A program made the position numbers and the translations under genes. From assembly GCA_004555265.1 (NCBI GenBank), contig SFIQ01000017.1, positions 13,505-77,504 of the forward strand: DNA of 64,000 nt. Reading direction: 5' to 3'. Source of the stretch: Ruminococcus sp. GTDB taxonomy: Bacteria; Bacillota; Clostridia; Oscillospirales; Acutalibacteraceae. Positions within the stretch are counted from its first letter, which is position 1. Each line of letters begins with the position of its first letter. Positions 42,085 through 50,372 of the stretch are shown here, piece by piece. Under the pieces are notes generated by a model. It had not been told where the DNA came from and did not search any database. It saw only the letters and a program-made list of their open reading frames with translations.

Positions 42085-42867
42085 TTGGCATATCCTGTCA
42101 TACAAAGTCGAACCAACGCAAAAATTAAAGACGGTTGTCGCCTGACCGCCTCGGCAAAATACCGACGCGAGCAGGGGCTTTTTACGCTCGAGGGGCTTCG
42201 TCTTTGCGCGGACGCGGCGCAAAGCGGCTGTCAAGTACAAACGCTGTTTTTGACCGCCGACGCGGAAGAAAAAGGCGGGGAACGGCTTAAAATTCTGCTG
42301 AAAAACGCGCAAAAAATCTATACGGTGACGGAGGAAGTTGCAGAGAAACTTTCGGATACGGTTTCGTCGCAGGGCGTCTTTGCCATTTTACAAATGTTGC
42401 CCGAAACGGCGCTTGCCATACAAAAAGGCGGCAAATATGTGGTGCTGGATACGGTGCAAAATCCGCAGAACTTGGGGGCGATTGCCCGCACGGCGGAGGC
42501 GTTCGGCGTAAACGGGCTGATTGTCGGCGGCGGGTGTGACCGCTATAACCCGAAAGCGTTGCGCGCGTCGATGGGCTCGCTTTTGCGCCTGCCTGTGTTT
42601 GAAACCGAGGACTTGGCGGCAACCGTGCGGGAAATCGGCAAAACCGTGCCGACCTTTGCCACCGTACCCGACTGTACGGCAGAAAGCATCTGTGCGCAGG
42701 ACTTTTCCGGCGGTGCGGCGGCGATTATCGGCAACGAGGGCAACGGCGTCCGTGAAGCGGTGCTCTCTGCGGCGCAAAAGCGTGTTACCATTCCGATGCG
42801 CGGCAATGCAGAATCTTTAAATGCGGCGGCGGCGGCAACCGTAACCGTTTGGGAAATGATGAAATGA
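42085..42867 (+). CDS. SpoU/TrmH-family RNA 2'-O-methyltransferase (TTG start)
   Basis: A 260-residue SPOUT-fold enzyme with an N-terminal substrate-binding domain (about 1-100) and a C-terminal knot. The three SpoU motifs are visible: QNPQNLGAIARTAEAFG, GNEGNGV and PMRGNAESLNAAAAA. The family methylates ribose in rRNA or tRNA; the target is not known. The gene starts at TTG about 8 nt after GAGGAGGT. Its stop overlaps the dprA start (ATGA). Confidence 0.88.
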   Translation: MAYPVIQSRTNAKIKDGCRLTASAKYRREQGLFTLEGLRLCADAAQSGCQVQTLFLTADAEEKGGERLKILLKNAQKIYTVTEEVAEKLSDTVSSQGVFAILQMLPETALAIQKGGKYVVLDTVQNPQNLGAIARTAEAFGVNGLIVGGGCDRYNPKALRASMGSLLRLPVFETEDLAATVREIGKTVPTFATVPDCTAESICAQDFSGGAAAIIGNEGNGVREAVLSAAQKRVTIPMRGNAESLNAAAAATVTVWEMMK

Positions 42868-44069
42868 ACGACGAGATTTATTGGATTTGGCTGCTGCGCT
42901 GTTTGGGGCCTGCCGCGGCGATTGCGGATATGATAGAAGTGTTCGGCTCGGCGCGCGGCGTGTATGAGGCGGGCACAGTCGAATGGCGGCTGTCGGGGAT
43001 ACTGACCGCAAAGCAGATTGCGGCGCTCTCAAAATATTCCCCGTCCGAGTCGGGCGGCGTTTTGCGCACCTGCCGCGAAAACGGCTGGGAAATGCTCACG
43101 CCTGACAGCGTGTATTACCCGCAAAAACTGCGCGAAATCCGCAACTTTCCGCCCGTATTGTTTTTGCAGGGCGACAAAGAAGTGCTCCTAAATGAAGTGA
43201 AACTCGCTATGGTCGGGACGCGCAAAGCGACGCATTACAGCCTGCGGGTGGCTGCTGCATTGGCACAATCGTTGAGTGCGGCAGGTGTCACCGTGGTTTC
43301 GGGCGGCGCGCTTGGGATTGACAGCGCCGCGCACACAGGTGCGCTTCGCGCGGGCGGCAAAACGATTGCCGTGCTCGGCTGTGGCTTGGGTACGGATTAT
43401 CTGCGTGAAAATGCGGCATTGCGCCGCGAAATTTCCGAAAACGGCGCGCTGATTACGGAATTTTTGCCGTTTTCGCCGGCGTCCAGAACGACCTTTCCGT
43501 TGCGCAATCGGATTATTTCCGCGCTGTCGCTCGGTACGGTGGTTGTGGAGGCAGGAGAAAAAAGCGGTTCCTTGATTACCGCGCGGTATGCAATGGAGCA
43601 GGGGCGCGATGTGTTCGCCGTGCCGGGAGATGTCATCTCCTCGGCGTTTACGGGCGCGAATAAGTTAATTCATGACGGCGCAAAACCCGTCTTTTCGCCG
43701 CTTGATATTTTGGAAGAATATGTTTATACTTACTCTGACGCGATACATCCGCAAGCGGCAGAGCGTGTGTTTCAAGATTTACAACAAATGCTGCTGCGCC
43801 GAGGTGCGCCTGTGCACGGTGCATCCGCACCGGCAGTGCAACAGGAAACGCCGAAAACAGCGTCCGCGCACCCCGTCGGAACGCTCCCCGAAACGGCAAG
43901 CCAAAACGCCAAGGCGGTATACGCCGCTCTGGGGGACGGCGAACGGCACATTGACGAGCTGTGCGAAACCGCCGCCCTTTCGGTCGGCGACACGCTTGCG
44001 GCGCTGACGGAGTTGGAACTGTACGGCTGTGCCGCATTAACACAGGGTAAAAAATATAAGAAAATATAG
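42864..44069 (+). CDS. dprA: DNA-processing protein DprA
   Basis: A 401-residue protein that loads RecA on incoming single-stranded DNA. The Rossmann-like core is clear: MVGTRKATHYSLRVAAALAQ, VVSGGALGIDSAAHTGAL, GCGLGTDYL, FPLRNRIISALS and EAGEKSGSLITARYA. A C-terminal winged-helix-like domain (about 340-400) follows a variable linker. The start is the ATG in the overlap with the upstream gene. dprA next to topA and trmFO is a standard Firmicutes arrangement. Confidence 0.95.
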   Translation: MNDEIYWIWLLRCLGPAAAIADMIEVFGSARGVYEAGTVEWRLSGILTAKQIAALSKYSPSESGGVLRTCRENGWEMLTPDSVYYPQKLREIRNFPPVLFLQGDKEVLLNEVKLAMVGTRKATHYSLRVAAALAQSLSAAGVTVVSGGALGIDSAAHTGALRAGGKTIAVLGCGLGTDYLRENAALRREISENGALITEFLPFSPASRTTFPLRNRIISALSLGTVVVEAGEKSGSLITARYAMEQGRDVFAVPGDVISSAFTGANKLIHDGAKPVFSPLDILEEYVYTYSDAIHPQAAERVFQDLQQMLLRRGAPVHGASAPAVQQETPKTASAHPVGTLPETASQNAKAVYAALGDGERHIDELCETAALSVGDTLAALTELELYGCAALTQGKKYKKI

Positions 44070-44080
44070 GAAGGTCTCAA

Positions 44081-46222
44081 ATGTCGAATTTGGTAATTGT
44101 GGAGTCACCCTCCAAAGCAAAAACAATTCAAAAATATTTGGGTAAAGACTATAAGGTCACGGCGTCCGTGGGGCATATCCGCGATTTGCCCGCCGCAAAG
44201 TTGAGCGTGGATGTCAAAAACGATTTTGCGCCGAAATATGCGATTGTCAAGGGCAAAGAAAAACTGGTCAAAGAGTTAAAAGAAATGGTGAAACAGTCCG
44301 ACCGCGTCTACCTCGCAACCGACCCGGACCGCGAGGGCGAGGCGATTTCGTGGCATCTTGCCACGGTGCTCGGCTTGGATATGGACGACAAAAACCGCGT
44401 GAAATTCAACGAAATTAACAAAACCAGCGTGCAAAACGGCATTGCGCACCCCGAAAAAATCGATTTGGATTTGGTGGACGCCCAACAGGCGCGCCGTATT
44501 TTAGACCGTTTGGTCGGCTATAAATTGAGTCCGTTTGTGTCACAGAAAATCCGCCGTGGGCTTTCCGCAGGGCGCGTGCAATCCGTGGCACTGCGCTTAA
44601 TTGTGGATCGCGAGCAGGAAATCCGCGCCTTTGTGCCCGAAGAATATTGGACGCTGGACGCGAAGTTTACCGCCCCCGCCTCAAAACGCGCGTTTGCGGC
44701 GAGTTTTGTCGGCGATGAAACGGGCAAAATCAAGGTGGAAACCAAAGAACAGTCCGACGCGATTCTTATGCGCCTGGACGGTGCGGAATATAAGGTGACG
44801 AGCGTCAAAAAGGGCACACGCCGCAAAACGCCCGCCCCGCCGTTTACCACCTCCACCTTACAGCAGGAGGGTTCGCGCAAACTCGGCTTTCAGGGCAAGC
44901 GCACGATGAAAGTGGCGCAGGAACTGTATGAAGGTATGGAAGTGAAAGGCTACGGCGCAATGGGTTTGATTACCTATATGCGTACCGACTCGTTGCGTAT
45001 TTCCGAGGAGGCGCGCGCCGAGGGCAACGCCTATATCGCGGAGAATTTCGGCAAGGAATATCTGCCCGAAAAACCGCGTTATTATAAAACCAAAGCCTCC
45101 GCGCAGGACGGGCACGAGGCCATCCGCCCGACCGTACCGTCTTTGTCACCGGACAAGGTGAAAGACAGTTTGACCTCGGATCAGTTTAAACTGTATTCGC
45201 TGATTTGGAAACGCTTTATGGCAAGCCTTATGGCAAACTGCGTGCAGGATACCGTCAAGGTGGAAATTCAGGGCGCAAACGAACAGGACGCGAAAGACAG
45301 CAAATACTGCCTGTTCTCGGCGAGCGGCTACACCGTGCGCTTTGACGGCTATACGAAACTCTATATTGCGGGTACCGACGAAGAGGAAGAGGATGCGTCC
45401 AATCTCCCCGCACTCAAAGAGGGCGATATGCTGAAATTGAAAGAACTGCTCGGCAATCAGCACTTCACCCAACCGCCCGCGCGTTATACCGAGGCTTCGC
45501 TTGTGAAAACTTTGGAGGAAACGGGCGTCGGCAGGCCGAGCACCTATGTATCGATTGTGTCTACGATTACGGGGCGTGAATATGTTACCCGCGAGCAAAA
45601 ACAGTTAAAGCCCACAGAACTCGGTGAAGCGGTGACGGGGCTTTTGAAAGAGCAGTTCCCGAATATCGTCAATGTGAAATTCACGGCGAATATGGAAAGC
45701 GACCTCGACAAGGTCGAGCACGGCGAAGTGGATTACATCGCCATGCTCCACACCTTCTATGACGGCTTTGAGGAAACCTTAAAAGCCGCCAAGGAAAAAA
45801 CCGAGGGTGTGAAAATCAAACTCAAAGAGGACGAAACCGACATTCCCTGTGAAAAATGCGGGCGTATGATGGTGGTAAAAACCGGTCGGTTCGGCAAATT
45901 CCTGGCGTGCCCCGGCTACCCCGAATGCAAAAACACCAAACCGTTGGTGGTCGAGACCAACGCGAAATGCCCCGTCTGCGGCGGCAAAGTGATTCAGAAA
46001 AAGAGCAAGCGCGGCTATACCTTCTTCGGCTGTGACAATTATCCCAACTGTAACTTTATGACTTGGGATAAGCCCACCGACGAGGTGTGCCCACAGTGCG
46101 GCAAATCGTTGTTTAAACGCAAAGGCGGCGTGTTGGCGTGCTTAAACGAGGGCTGTGGCTTTGAAAAGAAAGCCGAGCGCAAACGCAAAAAGAAAGACGA
46201 AACGGGAGTAAATGACGAATGA
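44081..46222 (+). CDS. topA: DNA topoisomerase I
   Basis: A 713-residue type IA topoisomerase that relaxes negative supercoils. The N-terminal Toprim domain begins NLVIVESPSKAKTI and includes the acidic DPDREGEAISWH. The catalytic tyrosine is Y299 in LITYMRTDS. The C-terminal part has cysteine-rich zinc modules (CEKCGRMM, CPGYPEC, CPVCGGK, CDNYPNC, CPQCGKS). The start follows GGAAGGTC, 11 nt after dprA; the stop overlaps the trmFO start (ATGA). Confidence 0.97.
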   Translation: MSNLVIVESPSKAKTIQKYLGKDYKVTASVGHIRDLPAAKLSVDVKNDFAPKYAIVKGKEKLVKELKEMVKQSDRVYLATDPDREGEAISWHLATVLGLDMDDKNRVKFNEINKTSVQNGIAHPEKIDLDLVDAQQARRILDRLVGYKLSPFVSQKIRRGLSAGRVQSVALRLIVDREQEIRAFVPEEYWTLDAKFTAPASKRAFAASFVGDETGKIKVETKEQSDAILMRLDGAEYKVTSVKKGTRRKTPAPPFTTSTLQQEGSRKLGFQGKRTMKVAQELYEGMEVKGYGAMGLITYMRTDSLRISEEARAEGNAYIAENFGKEYLPEKPRYYKTKASAQDGHEAIRPTVPSLSPDKVKDSLTSDQFKLYSLIWKRFMASLMANCVQDTVKVEIQGANEQDAKDSKYCLFSASGYTVRFDGYTKLYIAGTDEEEEDASNLPALKEGDMLKLKELLGNQHFTQPPARYTEASLVKTLEETGVGRPSTYVSIVSTITGREYVTREQKQLKPTELGEAVTGLLKEQFPNIVNVKFTANMESDLDKVEHGEVDYIAMLHTFYDGFEETLKAAKEKTEGVKIKLKEDETDIPCEKCGRMMVVKTGRFGKFLACPGYPECKNTKPLVVETNAKCPVCGGKVIQKKSKRGYTFFGCDNYPNCNFMTWDKPTDEVCPQCGKSLFKRKGGVLACLNEGCGFEKKAERKRKKKDETGVNDE

Positions 46223-47574
46223 AAGCGGCAGTCATCGGTGCGGGTCTCGCAGGTGTTGAGGCGGCTTGGCAACTGATAAAACACGGCATTTCGGTGGATT
46301 TGTATGAAATGAAACCCGAAAAACGCTCCCCCGCGCACAAAACCGATTGGTTCGCGGAGTTGGTTTGTTCCAATTCCTTAAAAGCCGAACGGCACAATTC
46401 CGCCGCAGGGCTTTTGAAAGAGGAAATGGCTTCGTTCGGCTCGCTGTGCGTCGAAAGCGCTTTGCAGTCGCGCGTGCCCGCAGGCGGTGCGCTGGCGGTG
46501 GATCGCGATCGGTTTTCGGAATATATTACGAAAAAAATCGAAGAAAATCCCCATATTACCGTCATTCACAAAGAGGTAACCGACTTGCCGGACGGCTATG
46601 ATACGGTGATTATCGCGGCAGGGCCTTTGGCGAGTGACGGCATCAGCGAAACGGTACGCGCACTTGCGGGGGACGGGCTGTCCTTTTATGACGCCGCCGC
46701 GCCGATTGTTACCGCCGAAAGCGTGGATATGAACGAAGCGTTTACCCAATCGCGCTATGACCGCGGCGGGGCGGACGATTATATCAACTGTCCGCTTGAC
46801 AAAGCGCAGTACGAGGCGTTTTATGAAGCACTCGTAACCGCCGAAAGCGCAGAATTACACAGTTTTGACAAGCGCAAAGATGTGTACGAGGGCTGTATGC
46901 CCATTGAGGTACTCGCCTCGCGCGGGAAAGAGGCGATGCGCTACGGGCCGTTAAAACCCGTGGGGCTTGTGAACCCCAAAACGGGACACCGCCCGTGGGC
47001 GAATTTGCAACTGCGCAAAGAAAATTGCGCGGGCACGCTTTACAATTTGGTCGGCTTTCAAACCAACTTGAAATTCGGCGAGCAAAAGCGTGTATTTTCG
47101 ATGTTTCCGGCACTTAAAAATGCGGAATTCGTGCGCTACGGCGTGATGCACCGCAATACCTTTTTAGATTCCCCACGCCACTTAAACGGTGATTTTTCCT
47201 TGCGCAACCGCCCCGAAATTTTCTTTGCGGGGCAAATTACGGGCGTGGAAGGGTATATGGAGTCTGCCGCGTCGGGCATTTTGGCGGGCTTAAACGCCGC
47301 GCGGCGCTTACAGGCTTTGCAAACGGTGATTTTACCCGAAACTACCATGATGGGTGCACTCGCGCGGTATATCAGCGACGAGAGCGTGCGCGATTTTCAG
47401 CCGATGGGCGCCAATTTCGGGGTACTGCCGCCGCTTGACGAAAAAATCCGCGACAAGGCCTTGCGGTATACGGCGCTTGCCGATCGCGCCGAAGCGGATT
47501 TGCAGAAATTTAGGGTAACGGAAATAATCCGAACCACGGTTTCTCGTGGCGGATTTGCCCTTACTCTTCGTTAA
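46219..47574 (+). CDS. trmFO: Folate/FAD-dependent tRNA (uracil-54-C5)-methyltransferase TrmFO, C-terminus replaced by a mobile element
   Basis: A 451-residue flavoprotein that makes m5U54 (ribothymidine) in tRNA using methylenetetrahydrofolate. The FAD loop GAGLAGVEAAW is at residues 7-17, SLKAER- and GGALAVDR-type segments follow, and the late FAQITGVEGYMESAASG-like motif (FFAGQITGVEGYMES) is intact. The last 20 or so codons (from RVTEIIRTT to the stop) are read from the left end of MITE copy 2, which begins at 47511. The catalytic core ends before this point, so the enzyme is probably still functional. Confidence 0.94.
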   Translation: MKAAVIGAGLAGVEAAWQLIKHGISVDLYEMKPEKRSPAHKTDWFAELVCSNSLKAERHNSAAGLLKEEMASFGSLCVESALQSRVPAGGALAVDRDRFSEYITKKIEENPHITVIHKEVTDLPDGYDTVIIAAGPLASDGISETVRALAGDGLSFYDAAAPIVTAESVDMNEAFTQSRYDRGGADDYINCPLDKAQYEAFYEALVTAESAELHSFDKRKDVYEGCMPIEVLASRGKEAMRYGPLKPVGLVNPKTGHRPWANLQLRKENCAGTLYNLVGFQTNLKFGEQKRVFSMFPALKNAEFVRYGVMHRNTFLDSPRHLNGDFSLRNRPEIFFAGQITGVEGYMESAASGILAGLNAARRLQALQTVILPETTMMGALARYISDESVRDFQPMGANFGVLPPLDEKIRDKALRYTALADRAEADLQKFRVTEIIRTTVSRGGFALTLR

Positions 47575-47654
47575 AATACTCGTTAATCCGAAAGGATTAA
47601 CTGCGTTTTTGCCTCGATTAAGACCAAATCTGCACACGATAAACTGTTACCCTA
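47511..47654. mobile_element. MITE-like element, copy 2 (144 bp, internally deleted right part)
   Basis: Nearly identical to copy 1 over its first 130 bp, starting TAGGGTAACGG at 47511 and ending GTTACCCTA at 47654. About 45 bp present in copy 1 before the right terminal repeat are missing. It sits across the end of trmFO and the trmFO-plsX gap, supplying the trmFO stop codon at 47572-47574, and ends 16 bp before the plsX start. Confidence 0.78.
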
Positions 47655-47670
47655 GGGAGGAACAAGGGCT

Positions 47671-48690
47671 ATGAATATTTTAATAGACGCATTCGGCGGC
47701 GACAACGCCCCGCTCGAAATCATCAAAGGGGCGCTGGACGCGCAAAAAGAATACAGCGTTTCTGTCACCTTGGTCGGGGACGAAGGAAAAATCAAAGCCT
47801 GTGCCAAGGAAAACAATTTAGATATTACTGCATTGGAAATTTTACAGGCAGACGAAGTATTTGAGATGGAAACCCAGCCGACCGAGATTATCAAATCACG
47901 CAAAAACACCTCGATGGCGGTGGGGCTGCAAGCGCTTGCCGACGGCAAAGGCGACGCCTTTGTTTCGGCGGGCAGTACGGGCGCTTTGCTTGTGGGCGCG
48001 ACCTTTATTGTCAAACGCATCAAGGGCGTAAAACGCCCCGTGATCGGCGGCGTAATGCCCTCGGCGCAAAAGCCCTTTATTTTGGTCGATACGGGCGCGA
48101 ATGTGGAATGCAGTGTGCCGATGCTCTGCCAATTTGCACATTTGGGCAATATTTATATGCAAAAGATTTTGGGCGTCGAACATCCGCGCGTGGCGCTTGC
48201 CAATATCGGCACGGAGGAAACCAAAGGCACCAAATTGCAGGTGGAAACCTACAAAGCGCTGTCACAAGCGCCCGATTTAAACTTTATCGGCAATATCGAA
48301 GTGCGCGACATTGCGTTCGGCAAAGCCGATGTGATTGTCGCCGACGGCTTTACGGGCAATGTCATTCTCAAAATGTATGAGGGCGTTGCCAAAATGATAA
48401 CCACAGAACTGAAAATGATGTTCAAGAAAAATCCCGTGACAATGCTTTCCTACCTCGGTGTGAAATCGGGAATGGACGATTTTGCAGAAAAAATGAACTA
48501 CAAAAAGTACGGCGGCGCGCCGATTATCGGCGTGCAGAAAACCGTCATTAAAGCGCACGGCTCGTCCGACGCCTACGCAATTAAAAACGCCGTGCGGCAG
48601 GCTGTGGACTGCGTGACGGGCGATGTCGCGGGTGAGATTGCAAAAACCTTGGGGAAAGGTGAGGGGAAAGATGCAGAACTTGCAGAATAA
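47671..48690 (+). CDS. plsX: Phosphate acyltransferase PlsX
   Basis: A 339-residue enzyme that converts acyl-ACP to acyl-phosphate for phospholipid synthesis. It begins MNILIDAFGGDNAPLEIIKGA and has AFVSAGSTGALLVGATFIVKRIKG and VADGFTGNVILKMYEG, typical of the family. The ribosome-binding site GGGAGG is only a few bases from the MITE end. rnc overlaps its last 20 bases. The usual downstream acpP is missing here. Confidence 0.96.
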   Translation: MNILIDAFGGDNAPLEIIKGALDAQKEYSVSVTLVGDEGKIKACAKENNLDITALEILQADEVFEMETQPTEIIKSRKNTSMAVGLQALADGKGDAFVSAGSTGALLVGATFIVKRIKGVKRPVIGGVMPSAQKPFILVDTGANVECSVPMLCQFAHLGNIYMQKILGVEHPRVALANIGTEETKGTKLQVETYKALSQAPDLNFIGNIEVRDIAFGKADVIVADGFTGNVILKMYEGVAKMITTELKMMFKKNPVTMLSYLGVKSGMDDFAEKMNYKKYGGAPIIGVQKTVIKAHGSSDAYAIKNAVRQAVDCVTGDVAGEIAKTLGKGEGKDAELAE

Positions 48691-49348
48691 TTTGGGGTAC
48701 ACATTCAAAAATCCCGATTTGCTCGCGCGCGCACTGACCCATTCGTCTTACGCCAACGAATACCATGTGGGCACGGGCGACAACGAACGGCTGGAATTTT
48801 TGGGCGACTCGGTTTTGGGCTTTATTACGGCGGAATATCTGTTTGCCAATCATAAAGATTTCCCCGAAGGGGAACTGACAAAACTGCGCGCCTATGCGGT
48901 GTGTGAAAAAAGTTTGTTTGCTTATGCCAAAGAAATTGAACTCGGCAAATACTTAAAACTCGGCAAAGGCGAGGAGCGCACCGGCGGCAGAAACCGCGCT
49001 TCGGTGCTCTCCGACGCGTTTGAGGCGGTCATTGCCGCGATTTATTTGGACGGCGGTATGGACGAAGCCAAAAAATTCGTGCTGCGCTTTGTGGTGCCCT
49101 ATGTCGAGGCAAAGCCAACCTTTAAAGACTACAAAACGATGCTCCAAGAGGTGGTACAGCAAAACCACGGCGAGGCGCTTGAATATGTGCTGGTGTCCGA
49201 GTCGGGGCCCGACCATGACAAGCATTTTGAAATGGAAGTGCACTTAAACAGCAATGTGTTGGGGCACGGCGTCGGCGGCAGTAAAAAGAAAGCCGAGCAA
49301 AACGCCGCCAAAGAGGCGTTGGAGTTGATGGGCATTGAAACACGCTAA
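48671..49348 (+). CDS. rnc: Ribonuclease III
   Basis: A 225-residue double-strand-specific endoribonuclease for rRNA maturation. The catalytic signature NERLEFLGDSVLGFI and the second acidic site SDAFEAVIAAIYLDGG are in the N-domain; a dsRNA-binding domain spans about 155-223. The start (MQNLQNNLGYTF) follows AGGGGAAAG inside plsX; a longer start at 48623 is rejected. Confidence 0.96.
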   Translation: MQNLQNNLGYTFKNPDLLARALTHSSYANEYHVGTGDNERLEFLGDSVLGFITAEYLFANHKDFPEGELTKLRAYAVCEKSLFAYAKEIELGKYLKLGKGEERTGGRNRASVLSDAFEAVIAAIYLDGGMDEAKKFVLRFVVPYVEAKPTFKDYKTMLQEVVQQNHGEALEYVLVSESGPDHDKHFEMEVHLNSNVLGHGVGGSKKKAEQNAAKEALELMGIETR

Positions 49349-50372
49349 TGTGGCGCTGTTTGTGCCGCACAAAGGCTGCAAACACGCGTGCAGTTTTTGC
49401 AATCAAACCACGATTTCGGGGGCGCAAAACGCCCCAACGCCCGACGATGTGCGCCGTGCGTGCGAAATCGCCGTGAACAGTCAAAAATGCAATCCCGAAG
49501 AAAGCGAAATCGCGTTTTTCGGGGGCAGTTTTACCGCAATCGAAAGGGACTGTATGCGCGCCCTTTTGGCTGCGGCATTGCCGTATATACAGGGCGGTTT
49601 TTTTCGCGGCGTGCGCATTTCCACACGCCCCGACTGCATCGACCGCGAAATTTTAGCGGAATTAAAAGATTTCGGCGTGACGACGATTGAACTCGGCGCG
49701 CAAAGCATGTCCGACGCGGTTTTGCTTGCCAATCGCCGCGGGCACACGGCAGACGATGTGCGACACGCGTCTGCACTTATCCGCGAAGCGGGATTTTCCT
49801 TAGGGCTGCAAATGATGACGGGGCTGTATCGAAGTGATGATGAAACCGATTTGCGCTCGGCAGAGGAATTGATTGCTTTACAGCCCGACTGTGTGCGGAT
49901 TTACCCCACCGTGGTTTTAGCGGGCACGCACCTTGCCGCGCTTTACAAAAGCGGGGAATACATTCCACAGACCATAGAAACAGCCGTTCCCCTTTGCGCA
50001 AAACTGCTGTTGCGCTTTCACGAAAACGGGATTCCCGTCATTCGTCTGGGATTGCACAGCGGCGGCAATGTGGAGGACGGGTATCTTGCGGGCGCATATC
50101 ACCCTGCGTTTCGGGAACTTTGCGAGGGCGAGATTTATTTGCAAAAAATGCTTGCACATCTGCGCGCTTTGCCGCGCGACGGAGAATATCTCATCGAAGT
50201 CCCCGAAAAATCCCTTTCCAAAGCCAAAGGACAGCAGAAAAGAAACGAAAAAGCATTGCGAAATCTCGGGTTTCGGTGTAAAATAAAGGGTAACTTATTT
50301 TTAGAGGATTACGAAATTCAAATAAAGGAATTAGGTTATGATTTTAAAGTCGCTGGAAATGCAGGGGTTTAA
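49335..50372 (+). CDS. Elp3-like radical SAM protein (TTG start)
   Basis: A 345-residue radical SAM enzyme. The 4Fe-4S cysteines are C15, C19 and C22 (CKHACSFC), followed by EIAFFGGSF, RPDCIDREIL, TIELGAQSM and PDCVRIYPTVV, which resemble the radical SAM half of Elp3. There is no acetyltransferase domain. A gene of this kind commonly lies between rnc and smc in Clostridia, and its substrate is not established. The TTG start overlaps rnc by 14 bases; a GTG at 49350 is an alternative. The 3' end overlaps smc by 35 bases. Confidence 0.85.
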   Translation: MKHANVALFVPHKGCKHACSFCNQTTISGAQNAPTPDDVRRACEIAVNSQKCNPEESEIAFFGGSFTAIERDCMRALLAAALPYIQGGFFRGVRISTRPDCIDREILAELKDFGVTTIELGAQSMSDAVLLANRRGHTADDVRHASALIREAGFSLGLQMMTGLYRSDDETDLRSAEELIALQPDCVRIYPTVVLAGTHLAALYKSGEYIPQTIETAVPLCAKLLLRFHENGIPVIRLGLHSGGNVEDGYLAGAYHPAFRELCEGEIYLQKMLAHLRALPRDGEYLIEVPEKSLSKAKGQQKRNEKALRNLGFRCKIKGNLFLEDYEIQIKELGYDFKVAGNAGV

